Of a DNA stretch of 64,000 bases, positions 54,286-63,171 are shown in pieces. The first letter of the stretch is position 1. The number at the start of each line of letters is the position of its first letter. The stretch is from Acidovorax sp. NO-1 (GTDB lineage: Bacteria; Pseudomonadota; Gammaproteobacteria; Burkholderiales; Burkholderiaceae_C). Position numbers and translations under genes: made by a program. Under the pieces are notes generated by a model. The model did no database searches and was not told the origin of the DNA. It saw nothing but the letters and a program-made list of their open reading frames with translations. Where the stretch lies: contig NZ_AGTS01000105.1 in assembly GCF_000238595.1 (NCBI RefSeq), positions 50,664-114,663 on the forward strand, read 5' to 3'.

Positions 54286-55218
54286 TTACAAGAACAATGC
54301 CGGGTCCACCATGGTGCGGTTGAGCATCACCCCCCAGTGCAGGTGCGGGCCGGTCACGCGGCCGGTGGCGCCCACCTTGCAGAAGGCGTCGCCCGCCTGC
54401 AGCACATCGCCCACGCCCACATCCATGCTGCTCAGGTGGCAATACATGCTCAGCAAGCCCTGGCCGTGGTCCAGCCACACCGTGCCGCCGTTGAAGAAAT
54501 AGTCGCCCACATCAATCACCTTGCCCGGCAGCGGTGCCACGATGGGCGTGCCCGTGGCGGCGGCAATGTCCATGCCGCTGTGCGGATTGCGCGGCTGGCC
54601 GTTGAACACGCGGCGCAGCCCGAACGAGCTGGAGCGCCGCCCCGGCACCGGCACACGCATGCGCAGCGATGGCAGGGCCACACCGGCGGGCTGCTCGGTA
54701 AATGTGGCCATCACCACCGCCTGGTGGTCGCGCTCGCGCTCGAAGCGGGCCTGGTCTTCGGCAGACAGATCCACCGTGCGGGGTGATACCTTGAGGTGCT
54801 GCTCCTGGTACCGCTTGGCTGCCACGGTGTAAGGCAACTCCTGCCGCGTGCCGCCGCTGGCCTGCCCCACCGTGATGTGCGCTGTGCCGGGCACTGCCGC
54901 CAGCGGTATGCCCACCACGGCGGTCCACTCGATCATGTCGCCCGTTACCAGCAGCGGCACGTCCGCACCGCCCTGGCGCACATGCGCTGCAGGCCGTGTG
55001 GGTGCGGGGCCCAGCGACAGCCGGGCAACGCCGCCCGGCACGGCCAGCGGCTGTGGCCACACGCTGGCGCCCGCGGGCGGTGGGGTGCCGTCGCGAGCGT
55101 GTGACGACGGCAGCACCAGCAGGGCGGCTGCGCCCAGCACGGCGGTGCGGCGACTGATGGCGGTGGCGGTGGCGGGGGTGGCGGTGACGCTGGTGGGAGT
55201 AGGCGATATAGCAGGCAT
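54286..55218 (-). CDS. M23 family metallopeptidase
   Basis: 310-aa exported peptidoglycan endopeptidase candidate. The N-terminus has a twin-arginine-like SRRTAVLG before a hydrophobic core and SSHA, so Tat or Sec export is likely. The C-terminal LytM domain keeps its zinc and active-site motifs: NPHSGMDIAA (His and Asp), and VTGPHLHWGV. Residues 60-160 form an N-terminal beta domain. The start MPAISPT is used instead of a longer, poorly coding frame. Confidence 0.87.
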   Translation of the reverse strand: MPAISPTPTSVTATPATATAISRRTAVLGAAALLVLPSSHARDGTPPPAGASVWPQPLAVPGGVARLSLGPAPTRPAAHVRQGGADVPLLVTGDMIEWTAVVGIPLAAVPGTAHITVGQASGGTRQELPYTVAAKRYQEQHLKVSPRTVDLSAEDQARFERERDHQAVVMATFTEQPAGVALPSLRMRVPVPGRRSSSFGLRRVFNGQPRNPHSGMDIAAATGTPIVAPLPGKVIDVGDYFFNGGTVWLDHGQGLLSMYCHLSSMDVGVGDVLQAGDAFCKVGATGRVTGPHLHWGVMLNRTMVDPALFL

Positions 55219-55362
55219 GAAGGCGAAGTCGTGGAAGTGGCAAAGGCTTGCAGCGCAGGCCCCGCGCCATTGTGCGACGCCCTTGGGCTGGCGGGCCCGC
55301 CGGGCACGTGCTGGCGGCGTTTGCCTACATTGCGTTACGCACTGGCCGACCACAATCTCGCC

Positions 55363-56658
55363 ATGAAAAAAGCAGCAGGTCGCCCCCGCTCCACCATGCT
55401 CACCATCCTATTGACCGCCTTGGCCACGGGCGCGCTGGTGCTTCTGGCGTTGAACTTCACCGCAGGTGAAAAAAAGGTGCAGCAGCAGCTGCCCCGCCTG
55501 TACAGCACGGCCAGCCCGCAGTTTGAACGCGCGCTGGGCAGCCTGCTGGGGCCGGGCATCGTGGGCGGCAACCAGGTGACCGAGCTGCTCAACGGCGACC
55601 AGATCTTCCCGCCCATGCTGGCCGCGATCAAGGCGGCCCAGAAAAGCGTCACCTTCGAAACCTATATCTACTGGTCGGGCGACATCGGCAAGGCCTTTGC
55701 CGATGCCCTGAGCGAACGCGCCCGCGCGGGTGTGCCTGTGCATGTGCTGCTCGATTGGGTGGGCAGCTCCAAGATGGAGGAAAGCTACCTCACCGAGATG
55801 CGCGAAGCGGGCGTGCAGATCGAAAAATTCCACAAACCGCACTGGTACAACCTGGCCCGCATGAACAACCGCACCCACCGCAAGCTGCTGGTGGTGGACG
55901 GGCAGGTGGGCTTTACCGGTGGCGTGGGCATCGCGCCCGAATGGACGGGCAACGCCACCGACCCCAAGCACTGGCGCGACTCGCACTACCTGGTGCGCGG
56001 CCCCGCCGTGGCGCAGATGCAGGCCACGTTTCTGGACAACTGGCTCAAGGTGACCGGCAAGGTGCTGCACGGCGAGGCGTACTTTCCCGCCATTGCGCCG
56101 GCGGGCACGCAAAGGGCACAGATGTTCTCCAGCTCGCCATCGAGCGGCAGCGAGAGCATGCAGCTCATGTACCACCTGGCCATCACGGCGGCCGAGCGCA
56201 GCATCGACCTGTCGGTGGCGTACTTTGTGCCCGATGAGCTCACGCTCAAGCTGCTGATGGATGCGCTGGCGCGCGGCGTGCGCGTGCGCATGGTCACGCC
56301 CGGCGAGCACACCGACACCGAAACCGTCAAGGCCGCATCGCGTGCCACCTGGGGCGGCCTGCTGCAGGCCGGCGCCGAGATCTACGAGTTTGAACCCACC
56401 ATGTACCACTGCAAGGTCATGATCGTGGACCAGCTCCTGGTGTCGGTGGGCTCCACCAACTTTGACAACCGATCGTTCCGGCTGAACGACGAGGCCAACC
56501 TCAACGTCTATGACGCGGCGTTTGCCCAGCGGCAGACCGCCGTATTTGAAGACGACATACAGCGCTCGCGCCGCATGACGTACGAGGCCTGGCTGAACCG
56601 CCCCCTGCGCGAGAAGGCGCACGAGAAGCTGACCGGCTGGCTGCGGTCGCAGCTTTGA
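55363..56658 (+). CDS. Phospholipase D-family cardiolipin synthase-like protein
   Basis: 431-aa membrane-anchored protein with one N-terminal helix (TILLTALATGALVLLALN) and two PLD half-sites: THRKLLVVDG with the first HxK and MYHCKVMIVD with the second, each followed by an asparagine-containing N-x-D/FDNRSF block. This matches ClsA/ClsB-type cardiolipin synthases, which join phosphatidylglycerols. It is divergent from the M23 gene. Start MKKAAGRP is preferred over a longer frame. Confidence 0.87.
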   Translation: MKKAAGRPRSTMLTILLTALATGALVLLALNFTAGEKKVQQQLPRLYSTASPQFERALGSLLGPGIVGGNQVTELLNGDQIFPPMLAAIKAAQKSVTFETYIYWSGDIGKAFADALSERARAGVPVHVLLDWVGSSKMEESYLTEMREAGVQIEKFHKPHWYNLARMNNRTHRKLLVVDGQVGFTGGVGIAPEWTGNATDPKHWRDSHYLVRGPAVAQMQATFLDNWLKVTGKVLHGEAYFPAIAPAGTQRAQMFSSSPSSGSESMQLMYHLAITAAERSIDLSVAYFVPDELTLKLLMDALARGVRVRMVTPGEHTDTETVKAASRATWGGLLQAGAEIYEFEPTMYHCKVMIVDQLLVSVGSTNFDNRSFRLNDEANLNVYDAAFAQRQTAVFEDDIQRSRRMTYEAWLNRPLREKAHEKLTGWLRSQL

Positions 56659-56682
56659 TGACGGAACGGGCCCGCAGCGTGC

Positions 56683-56931
56683 TTATTGCGTGACGAATTC
56701 GTAGGTCACGGCCTCGCTTTCCACCATGTCCAGAATGTCGTCCAGCACATCTTCGTCGTCGGTGCTGCTCCACATGTCTTCCGGGTCGGTGGCGAACAGC
56801 GGCTCAATCGCAATGTCCATGAACTTGCCGTCGGGCAGTTTGATGACCGGCGTGCCCTCGGAGGTATCGGCCAGCTCCCAGTCGTCGGGCACGGTCATTT
56901 CCAGCTGGATGGTGACATTGAGTTTTTTCAT
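56683..56931 (-). CDS. Hypothetical acidic small protein (82 aa)
   Basis: 82-aa soluble acidic protein I do not recognise. It has a beta-strand-like start (KKLNVTIQLEMTVPDDWEL), GTPVIKLPDGKFMDIAIEP, and a strongly acidic helical end (DDEDVLDDILDMVESE). The ATG has AAGG-containing sequence upstream on the minus strand. A real gene is likely from its codon pattern; no function is proposed. Confidence 0.65.
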   Translation of the reverse strand: MKKLNVTIQLEMTVPDDWELADTSEGTPVIKLPDGKFMDIAIEPLFATDPEDMWSSTDDEDVLDDILDMVESEAVTYEFVTQ

Positions 56932-56993
56932 CGCGAAATCCTTGGGTTGCACAGCCGCGCAGGGTAACCGGTTTTGATGGCGCGGCTGCGGCG

Positions 56994-57320
56994 CTATGCC
57001 CCTGCCATGGGCACCGAGCGCACGCCAAAGCTCTCGCTGCCATGCGCCCAGGCCAGCAGCCGGTCGATGTTGGGGTGTTTGCCGGGGAAGGCCCGCGCAT
57101 CTTCCACATGCTCGGCATACCACTCGAGCCCCAGCGCAGCCGCCGCCGGCGTGATGCTGCCGCCATACAGGGCGGCCAGCGCGGCATACACCACCAGCGA
57201 TCCCTTCTGCCCCGGCTTGTTCTCGATGGTGGCCAGCACCTGGCCGTCACCGCCCAGCAGGTGCAGGGCGGCAAGGTGGTTGGCGGGGGGAAGCTGCTGG
57301 AGCCGGTCTGCGAAGTTCAT
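56994..57320 (-). CDS. DUF2322 family protein
   Basis: 108-aa protein matching DUF2322: MNFADRLQQLPPANHLAALHLL, TIENKPGQKGSLVVYAALAALYG, and the closing GKHPNIDRLL. Function unknown. It lies 62 nt upstream of the 82-aa gene on the same strand, so the two may be co-transcribed. A family A repeat lies upstream. Confidence 0.78.
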   Translation of the reverse strand: MNFADRLQQLPPANHLAALHLLGGDGQVLATIENKPGQKGSLVVYAALAALYGGSITPAAAALGLEWYAEHVEDARAFPGKHPNIDRLLAWAHGSESFGVRSVPMAGA

Positions 57321-57351
57321 GGCGTTGCCTTGGTAAAAATTGCATCAAATT

Positions 57352-57388
57352 GCCGTCTGGCGCTTGATAGGCAAGCGCCAACAGCTAT
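57352..57388 (+). repeat. Family A hairpin repeat, copy 9 (longest stem)
   Basis: TGGCGCTTG-ATAGG-CAAGCGCCA is a perfect 9-bp stem; the outer TG/CA pair differs on both arms from the CAGCGC form, a compensatory change. The CAGCTAT tail follows after AA. Confidence 0.9.
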
Positions 57389-57429
57389 GAATATAGGAGT
57401 AATAACTCCTTGCAGGGTATGTCTGCGCA

Positions 57430-57759
57430 TCACGCCTGCCACACCCCAAACCCTGCCGAGCGCAGGTCGATACCGATCTCGATCTCGCGGTCCACCGCCT
57501 CTTCGTAGGGCATGGGGTTGAAGCCCTCGTACAGGTCGGGCAGCAGGCGCAGGCCGTATTGCGTGACATACCGGTTGGCCTGGATGCCCGCCTTGTGCTT
57601 GTCAAACCGCACGTCCGGGTCGAGCCCCGTCATGCCCACATACACGCAGGGCTTGCCGTCGATGTAGCCGGGGTTGCACCGGCGAAAGCGCGGCTCCAGC
57701 AGCACGTCTTTGGAGAGCTCGACCACGTAGACATGGTGGTGGGGCTTGCGGCGCGGCAT
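57430..57759 (-). CDS. GIY-YIG nuclease-like protein
   Basis: 109-aa protein with a GIY-YIG-like core: VYVVELS near the start, CVYVGMTGLDPDVRFDKHKAG in the middle, and a C-terminal acidic EEAVDREIEIGIDLRSAG helix. The YVGMT and R-x3-H pattern resembles the nuclease core, but the first GIY Tyr context is degenerate. Function unknown; it may be a small standalone nuclease. Confidence 0.65.
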   Translation of the reverse strand: MPRRKPHHHVYVVELSKDVLLEPRFRRCNPGYIDGKPCVYVGMTGLDPDVRFDKHKAGIQANRYVTQYGLRLLPDLYEGFNPMPYEEAVDREIEIGIDLRSAGFGVWQA

Positions 57760-57790
57760 GGTGGCGGGGCGGGGCTATCCGTGCGTTGGC

Positions 57791-58777
57791 TCACTCGTCT
57801 GCGTCCGCCTGGCCGTCATCGCGCAGGCGGCGGTCGAGCTTGCTGCGCAGCGATTCGGCTTCCTGCAGGAACTGCTCCACCGGCACGGCCGGTGCCACGC
57901 GCAGCATTGGCGGGAACATGCTGCTTGAGTACAGCGTCTTGGACAGGCGCATGTTGTTCAGCCACTGCGCGCCCAGCCACGCCGGTACGCCCAATGCCAC
58001 CACGGCCGCCACCACCCAGGCCAGGCCGATGCGGCGGCGCGGCAGCAGGGTGGCCAGGTGGGCATACAGCGCCCCGGCCAGCACCAGCACGATCAGCAGA
58101 TAGGCGAACCGGGCAAACACTTCCAGCGAGAAAGCAAATGCCGTCAGGTGCGCCACCAGGTGCACGGCGTCCACCGCCAGGGCCGCAACGCAGGCAATGC
58201 GCACATGGCGCCAGAACTGCAGGCGCCCTGCAAACACCTTGTTGGCCGCTGCCCACGCGCCCGACCAGGCCGTCAGCACCACCACCAGCGTGAGCAGCAC
58301 ACCCGGCACGGCCTTCAGGTATTGCAGGGTGTCGCGTGCATCCAGCCACGACTCGCCCAGCCCGGCCAGCAGCACCAGCACCACCAGCGCGGCCGTCGTG
58401 CCCAGCGTGCGCCACGGGAACTGCGGCAGCGGCTGCTCCTGGGCAATCGGCGTGTCGGCCAGGCGCAGCGTGATGTGGGTGTGGCCGAGGTCGATGGGCG
58501 TGCCATCGGGCCAGTCAAAACGCTCGCCCTGGCCGTGGTGCCTGCGCTGCAGGCGCGCACCGTTGCGGGTCTCCAGCACCTGCACCTGCACCGTGCGCGG
58601 GGCCTCCACGGCGCGGTCGATGCGCAGGTGGGTGGGCGCAACACAGGGGTCGTCCAGCACCAGATCGCAGTCCAGCGCCCGCCCCACCGTCACGGGCCAG
58701 CGGGTGATGGGCGCGCGCGCCAGCAGGGCGCCGTGGCGGTCAAAGGCTTCGATCAGTCCAAGGGTCGGCATCGTCAT
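57791..58777 (-). CDS. FHA-domain membrane protein
   Basis: 328-aa protein with an N-terminal forkhead-associated domain (VTVGRALDCDLVLDDPCVAPTHLRI, with the phosphothreonine-contact Arg and a His replacing the usual S-x-x-H Ser context). About five hydrophobic segments (residues 135-285) and a charged tail follow. The start ATG overlaps the protease stop by 4 nt, so the two are coupled. FHA domains bind phosphothreonine; no kinase gene is in view. An alternative start lies two codons in. Confidence 0.78.
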   Translation of the reverse strand: MTMPTLGLIEAFDRHGALLARAPITRWPVTVGRALDCDLVLDDPCVAPTHLRIDRAVEAPRTVQVQVLETRNGARLQRRHHGQGERFDWPDGTPIDLGHTHITLRLADTPIAQEQPLPQFPWRTLGTTAALVVLVLLAGLGESWLDARDTLQYLKAVPGVLLTLVVVLTAWSGAWAAANKVFAGRLQFWRHVRIACVAALAVDAVHLVAHLTAFAFSLEVFARFAYLLIVLVLAGALYAHLATLLPRRRIGLAWVVAAVVALGVPAWLGAQWLNNMRLSKTLYSSSMFPPMLRVAPAVPVEQFLQEAESLRSKLDRRLRDDGQADADE

Positions 58778-60192
58778 GGCGCGGCCTCCCAGCGGAACGC
58801 CTTCAGGTAGTGGCTGGCCAGCTTCATGCCGTTGTCGAACGAGACGCCCTGCACATCCAGGCGGCCCAGCATGCCCTGCGTGGGCTGGTTGACCGAGGCG
58901 GCCAGCACCGTCATGTTGTACAGGCCGGTCAGCTTGCGGTAGGCCGACAGGCAGACCACCGCACGCAGCGGCAGGCTGCCCGTGTCGATATAGCGCTCGC
59001 TGCACTCCACGGCCGTCTGGTGGCGGTTGCCGCGGATCTGCAGCCGCTCATTGGCAAAGCTTTGCGAAAACATCCGCGCAAAGCGCGCAGCGCCCAGGGT
59101 GGGGGCGTTGTAGGCCTCATAGCCCAGCCGCACCGCGCCGGTGGTGAAGTCGCCGGCCACCACATCGCTGTCGGCCTGGCACTGCGTGCGCTCCAGGTTC
59201 AGCGCGGGGAACGCAGGGTCGCGCCCCGATCCCCAGCACCGCGCCAGCGCATCGTCGGGCACGGGCACGCGGTAGTTGCCATGGCGCTGCTCGCGAAATG
59301 GCGCTTTCAGGAACCGGTCGGTCAGCAGTTGCTGGTGCTCCATCAGCTGCCGCGTCATCTCGGCATGCGCGGGCTGGGTGATGGGCTGGGCATTGGCTGC
59401 ACGCTGCACCAGCGCCTGCGCAAACTCGGCCGGGATCAAAAAGCTCACCTGCTCGCCATCGAGCCGCTTGGCCACGTTCACGCCCAGCACCCGGCCCGCA
59501 TCGTCCACCGCCGGGCCGCCGCTCATGCCGGGGTTCAGCGTGCCGCCAAAAAATATGCGCGGGTAAAAGCTGCGCTTGACCAGACCGTTGTAGGTGCCCT
59601 CGGTCACCGCAAAGCCAATGTCCAGCGGGTTGCCCAGCGAGTAGATGCGCTCGCCCTGCGCCAGCGTGTCAGCTGCGGGGCGAAAGCCCAGCACCGGCGC
59701 GGCAGCCGTGCGGCCCTTGGCGCGCAGCACGGCCAGGTCGCGCTGCACATCAAACGCCAGCAGCTCCACCTCGCCCTCCTGGCCCTCCATCGTCACGTAC
59801 ACGCCCCGGTAGCGCTCGGGCTCCAGCGCCAGCTGGCTGGCCACGTGGAAGTTGGTGACGATCAGCCCGTCGGCCGACACAAAAAAGCCCGAGCCAATCG
59901 ACGCCTGCGTGTTGGCATTGCGCAGCAGCGTGCGGATCTGCACCAGCTTGTCGCGCGACAGCTCGTAGATGCGCCGGGCATCGCGCGACAGCAGCGCCAC
60001 ATCGGGCGCTGCTGCGGGTGCCTGCGGCGGCGCGGCGCCGCCGCCGGGTGCGGCTGGCGCCAGTTCTGCGGGGGGCGCTGCAGGCGATGCAACGGGGGGC
60101 TGGGGCGCATTCTGCGCATGCGCCAGGGCGCAGAGCAGCAAAACGAAGGGAAGGGCGGCAAACCGCAACGGCCGGGGCAATGAAAAGGGCAT
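58774..60192 (-). CDS. Exported trypsin-like serine protease (S1 family)
   Basis: 472-aa protein with a signal peptide ending ALAHAQNAP, a Pro/Ala-rich linker to about residue 62, then a chymotrypsin-like protease domain. The triad is visible as His in VTNFHVAS, Asp in DVQRDLAVL and Ser in LNPGMSGGPAV. There is no PDZ domain; instead a C-terminal region of about 170 residues with several Cys is of unknown type. It is co-translated with the FHA membrane protein, suggesting a regulated pair. Confidence 0.82.
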   Translation of the reverse strand: MPFSLPRPLRFAALPFVLLLCALAHAQNAPQPPVASPAAPPAELAPAAPGGGAAPPQAPAAAPDVALLSRDARRIYELSRDKLVQIRTLLRNANTQASIGSGFFVSADGLIVTNFHVASQLALEPERYRGVYVTMEGQEGEVELLAFDVQRDLAVLRAKGRTAAAPVLGFRPAADTLAQGERIYSLGNPLDIGFAVTEGTYNGLVKRSFYPRIFFGGTLNPGMSGGPAVDDAGRVLGVNVAKRLDGEQVSFLIPAEFAQALVQRAANAQPITQPAHAEMTRQLMEHQQLLTDRFLKAPFREQRHGNYRVPVPDDALARCWGSGRDPAFPALNLERTQCQADSDVVAGDFTTGAVRLGYEAYNAPTLGAARFARMFSQSFANERLQIRGNRHQTAVECSERYIDTGSLPLRAVVCLSAYRKLTGLYNMTVLAASVNQPTQGMLGRLDVQGVSFDNGMKLASHYLKAFRWEAAP

Positions 60193-60263
60193 CGCGGTAT
60201 TCTATGAACGCTCTGCCCCCTCGCCAGGTACGGCCCGGGCATCACCCCAACGCCCCAACACCC

Positions 60264-61211
60264 ATGCAAGAAACCCATCCCTATCCCATCGGCACCCCCG
60301 GCCAACCCTGGGGCGCCGCAGAACGCGACCAGTGGCGCGCGCGCCAGTTGCGCCAGCGCAGCTACGCCGACGACGTGCTCGCCGCCGTGGAGGCACTGCG
60401 GGGCCGGTGGGATGTAGAGCTGTATGGCGATGTGGTGTATGCCGACGCCCAGCACCCGGCCGAGCGTTTTCCCCTGCGGGCCCTGCGCAGCCGCAACTGG
60501 CAGCCCGGCCTGCCCAGCGTGCTCATCACCGGCGGCGTGCACGGCTACGAAACCAGCGGCGTGCACGGCGCGCTGCGGTTTGCCGACACGCAGGCCGAGC
60601 GCTTTGCGGGCCGTGCCAACCTGCTGGTGGTGCCCTGCGTCAGCCCATGGGCCTACGAGCGGTTTCAGCGCTGGAACTTCGACGCCATCGACCCCAACCG
60701 GTCCTTCAGGGAAGGCTCGCCCGCGCAGGAATCCCTCGCCCTCATGCGGCTGGTGGCGCAGCACCAGGGCCAATATGGCCCGTTTTCTGCCCACATCGAC
60801 CTGCACGAAACCACCGACACCGACGAATCCGAGTACCGCCCCGCCGTGGCCGCGCGCGACGGCAAGGTGTTCGAGCCCGGCAGCATCCCTGATGGCTTCT
60901 ACCTGGTGGACGACACGGAGAACCCCCAGCCCGCATTCCAGCAAGCCATCATCGAGGCCGTGGGCCGCGTCACGCACATTGCGCCTGCGGATGAGAAGGG
61001 CGAAATCATCGGCTCACCCGTGGTGGCGCCGGGCGTGATCCGCTATGCGATGAAGCAGCTGGGCTTGTGTGCGGGCATCAGCGGGGCGCGCTACACCACG
61101 ACGACGGAGGTCTACCCAGACAGCCCGCGTGCAACGCCCGAGCAGTGCATCGAGGCGCAGGTGGTGGCGGTGTGTGCTGCGGTGGAGTTCGTTTGTGCAG
61201 AGTCGCGTTAA
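60264..61211 (+). CDS. M14-family zinc carboxypeptidase (succinylglutamate desuccinylase-like)
   Basis: 315-aa cytoplasmic M14 enzyme. Zinc ligands are in GGVHGYETSG (His-x-x-Glu) and HIDLHETTD (the later His). NRSFREGSP carries an Asn-Arg substrate contact. Such proteins remove acyl or amino-acid groups; the substrate is unknown. MQETHPYP at 60264 is the likely start, with an in-frame ATG 60 nt earlier overlapping the protease leader region. It is divergent from the protease gene. Confidence 0.8.
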   Translation: MQETHPYPIGTPGQPWGAAERDQWRARQLRQRSYADDVLAAVEALRGRWDVELYGDVVYADAQHPAERFPLRALRSRNWQPGLPSVLITGGVHGYETSGVHGALRFADTQAERFAGRANLLVVPCVSPWAYERFQRWNFDAIDPNRSFREGSPAQESLALMRLVAQHQGQYGPFSAHIDLHETTDTDESEYRPAVAARDGKVFEPGSIPDGFYLVDDTENPQPAFQQAIIEAVGRVTHIAPADEKGEIIGSPVVAPGVIRYAMKQLGLCAGISGARYTTTTEVYPDSPRATPEQCIEAQVVAVCAAVEFVCAESR

Positions 61212-61243
61212 CGCCGTTGGCTGATCGTTTCAGTGCCAAATAG

Positions 61244-61279
61244 GCCTGCAGCGCTTGATGGGTAAGCGCTAGAAGCTAC
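61244..61279 (+). repeat. Family A hairpin repeat, copy 10
   Basis: GCCTGCAGCGCTTGATGGGTAAGCGCTAGAAGCTAC. Stem CAGCGCTT/AAGCGCT. It is the first of four direct copies that flank the accessory genes up to the window end. Confidence 0.85.
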
Positions 61280-61372
61280 TAAAGGTGTAGCAAGTCTGCG
61301 CTGAAAACTGAGCGCTTAAAGAGGCATGGCTTCGCGAGCTGCTGCAGCGTCACGGAATCACAGGGGCCAATG

Positions 61373-62086
61373 TCAAGCGCCAGGCACCACGCGCCGCAAC
61401 GCCCGCACCTTTTGCCACAGCACCGCCTTGGGCATCTGCATGGCCATTGCCTGCATGCAGCGTTCCAGCCAGCCGGTGCGGTTGTGCAGCCGGTCAATCG
61501 CCTTGCCCAGGTCGCGCGCGACTGAAGGCCCATAGGCCTGCGCCGCCTTCGCCAACGCGGCACGCAAGGCGGGTAGCGGCAAGTTCATCATGGCCAGGTC
61601 AATCACGTCGCGGCTGAAAACACCATCGTCGGCTTGCCGGTCCGAGTTGGCCAGCAGCTTCGAGGCTGCCAGGTCGAGGGATGTCAGGGTGCTCACGCCG
61701 CACAGGGTGTCATCAGGACCTGGGGCTTCCAGTGCGATGCGCGCCTCGCGCACGATCTCCAGCTTGATCGCCTGTCCATCCATCTGTACCTGGGTGCGAA
61801 TGCCGTACTGGTCGGCCCGGATCTCGCGCAGCACCACCAGCGGCGGGGCGTGCACGTGCGTGATGACGGCCAGCCCATCGGAGCCGGTCAGCAAATGGCG
61901 CAACTCTCGGTAGCCCGCCGCGTCAGACACCAAAAAATCAATGTCTACCGACTCGCGGTATTCGCCATAGCGCAGCGCAATGCACGTGCCGCCGCCAAAC
62001 AGGCAGCCATGCTGCACAAGCGTTTCGCCGTTCAGCGCGCTTAGCACATGCGCAATGCGCTGGTGGTGCGGGCGTTCAAACTGCAT
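61373..62086 (-). CDS. AbiEii/AbiGii-family nucleotidyltransferase toxin
   Basis: 237-aa nucleotidyltransferase-like protein of the AbiEii toxin family: LFGGGTCIALRYGEYRESVDIDFLV carries the G-G and D-x-D active-site motifs, followed by a REIRADQYG strand and a helical end. It overlaps the upstream HTH gene by 11 nt, as in AbiE-type toxin-antitoxin operons, where the toxin modifies tRNA or nucleotides. The antitoxin in the classic system has AbiEi; here it is an XRE-type HTH protein. Toxicity is inferred. Confidence 0.8.
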   Translation of the reverse strand: MQFERPHHQRIAHVLSALNGETLVQHGCLFGGGTCIALRYGEYRESVDIDFLVSDAAGYRELRHLLTGSDGLAVITHVHAPPLVVLREIRADQYGIRTQVQMDGQAIKLEIVREARIALEAPGPDDTLCGVSTLTSLDLAASKLLANSDRQADDGVFSRDVIDLAMMNLPLPALRAALAKAAQAYGPSVARDLGKAIDRLHNRTGWLERCMQAMAMQMPKAVLWQKVRALRRVVPGA

Positions 62087-62582
62087 CGCTGGCCCCTGCG
62101 CTTTGGGCCGTGGGCTGTAGCGCCAGCCGCAAGGCATCCAGCAGTGCCTTTTCGTGGGGGGGCATGGCTTCCATGTCCAGGTGCCGCGCATTGCGTTCGT
62201 AAATGCCCAGCGCTTCGGCAGGCGTGAGGGTGTCCGTGCCGTGCACCTGCCACGCCAACGCACGCAGTTGCGGGTAGTCCGCCAGGGCCACCCGCGCCGG
62301 AATCCACCCAGCGCGGTTGGGCGCCGCAGCGGGCTGCCCTTGCGCGCCCGTATGTGCCTGCAACTCCATGCCCAGCGCCGCCAGGGCGTTGCACCACGCG
62401 CCCATGGTCACCGAGGGCTCGCCCTTCTCAATGCGGTGCAGCGTCACCCGTGATAGTCCGGCAGCCTCTGCCGTCACTGTGGCGCTCAGCCGCAAGGCCT
62501 TGCGTCGGAGGCGAATTTGCTCGCCCAACGCTTGCAACTGGGCCGCGCACTGTTCGGGGAGGATAGGGGCCTTTGATGGCAT
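62076..62582 (-). CDS. XRE-family HTH protein, putative antitoxin
   Basis: 168-aa protein with an N-terminal helix-turn-helix (RKALRLSATVTAEAAGLSRVTLHRIEKGEPSVTMGAW) and a C-terminal domain ending in an Ala-rich tail. The start MPSKAPILPEQ at 62582 is preferred; an in-frame ATG four codons earlier exists. It overlaps the nucleotidyltransferase gene by 11 nt and lies upstream of it, the usual antitoxin-first order. It probably represses its own operon. Confidence 0.78.
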   Translation of the reverse strand: MPSKAPILPEQCAAQLQALGEQIRLRRKALRLSATVTAEAAGLSRVTLHRIEKGEPSVTMGAWCNALAALGMELQAHTGAQGQPAAAPNRAGWIPARVALADYPQLRALAWQVHGTDTLTPAEALGIYERNARHLDMEAMPPHEKALLDALRLALQPTAQSAGASDAV

Positions 62583-62701
62583 AGTGTTTCTCATTATTTG
62601 CAAAAATACGTTTTTGTCAAATATAAGAAACACTTCAGTCTGTCTATTGGCTATGGAAGCCGCCCGAAATGCGAGTGGCTTAATATTTATGGGTCAAATT
62701 C

Positions 62702-62737
62702 GACCTCTGCGCTTGCAGTACAAGCGCAAGCAGCTAT
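62702..62737 (+). repeat. Family A hairpin repeat, copy 11
   Basis: TGCGCTTG-CAGTA-CAAGCGCA gives an 8-bp stem with a changed outer pair that still pairs, then CAGCTAT. It lies in an AT-richer gap 30 nt downstream of the 103-aa gene. Confidence 0.85.
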
Positions 62738-62767
62738 AAAAATAGAAGCAAATTAGTTTGAAAAGAT

Positions 62768-63079
62768 TCAAGCCGCCGCGTCCGGCCCGTCGGTCGGCGC
62801 TCCAAGCAACCGGGCGCTGACCTCGGTCGCATCAAGCGTTGCGAACGCCATGTTGTGCTGCTCCGTCAGCGGCCCATGGCCCGGCTCCATGCGCCCGGCG
62901 GCGTCGTAGCCCATGGCCTTGAACTTCCATGCCCCGCCCACTTGTTTGAGCGAGCCCACATGCACGCCATCGGCGGCGTGGACGGACACCACGCCGGCGT
63001 TGATGGGGAGCAACTGCAAGGGGCCTGCCAGCGGGCCGGGCGGCACATGGGCGAAGGTGGGGGTGAACGGAGGCGTCAT
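62768..63079 (-). CDS. Hypothetical protein (103 aa)
   Basis: 103-aa protein I do not recognise. It has a Pro-rich start, GVVSVHAADGVHVGSLKQVGGAWKFKAMGYD and a C-terminal ATEVSARLLGAP. It looks like a compact beta domain. Family A repeats bracket it (62702-62737 and 63121-63156). Coding potential is supported by codon pattern only. Confidence 0.6.
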   Translation of the reverse strand: MTPPFTPTFAHVPPGPLAGPLQLLPINAGVVSVHAADGVHVGSLKQVGGAWKFKAMGYDAAGRMEPGHGPLTEQHNMAFATLDATEVSARLLGAPTDGPDAAA

Positions 63080-63120
63080 GGAGGGGCGTTGGTGGTGCTG
63101 CTGTTCTTTGGATGAAATTT

Positions 63121-63156
63121 GCCTCTAGCGCTTGATAGATAAGCGCTGCAAGCTAT
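63121..63156 (+). repeat. Family A hairpin repeat, copy 12
   Basis: GCCTCTAGCGCTTGATAGATAAGCGCTGCAAGCTAT, stem AGCGCTT/AAGCGCT. It lies 15 nt downstream of the HepT end and 41 nt upstream of the 103-aa gene start. Confidence 0.85.
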
Positions 63157-63171
63157 CGAAATAGAAGCAAT

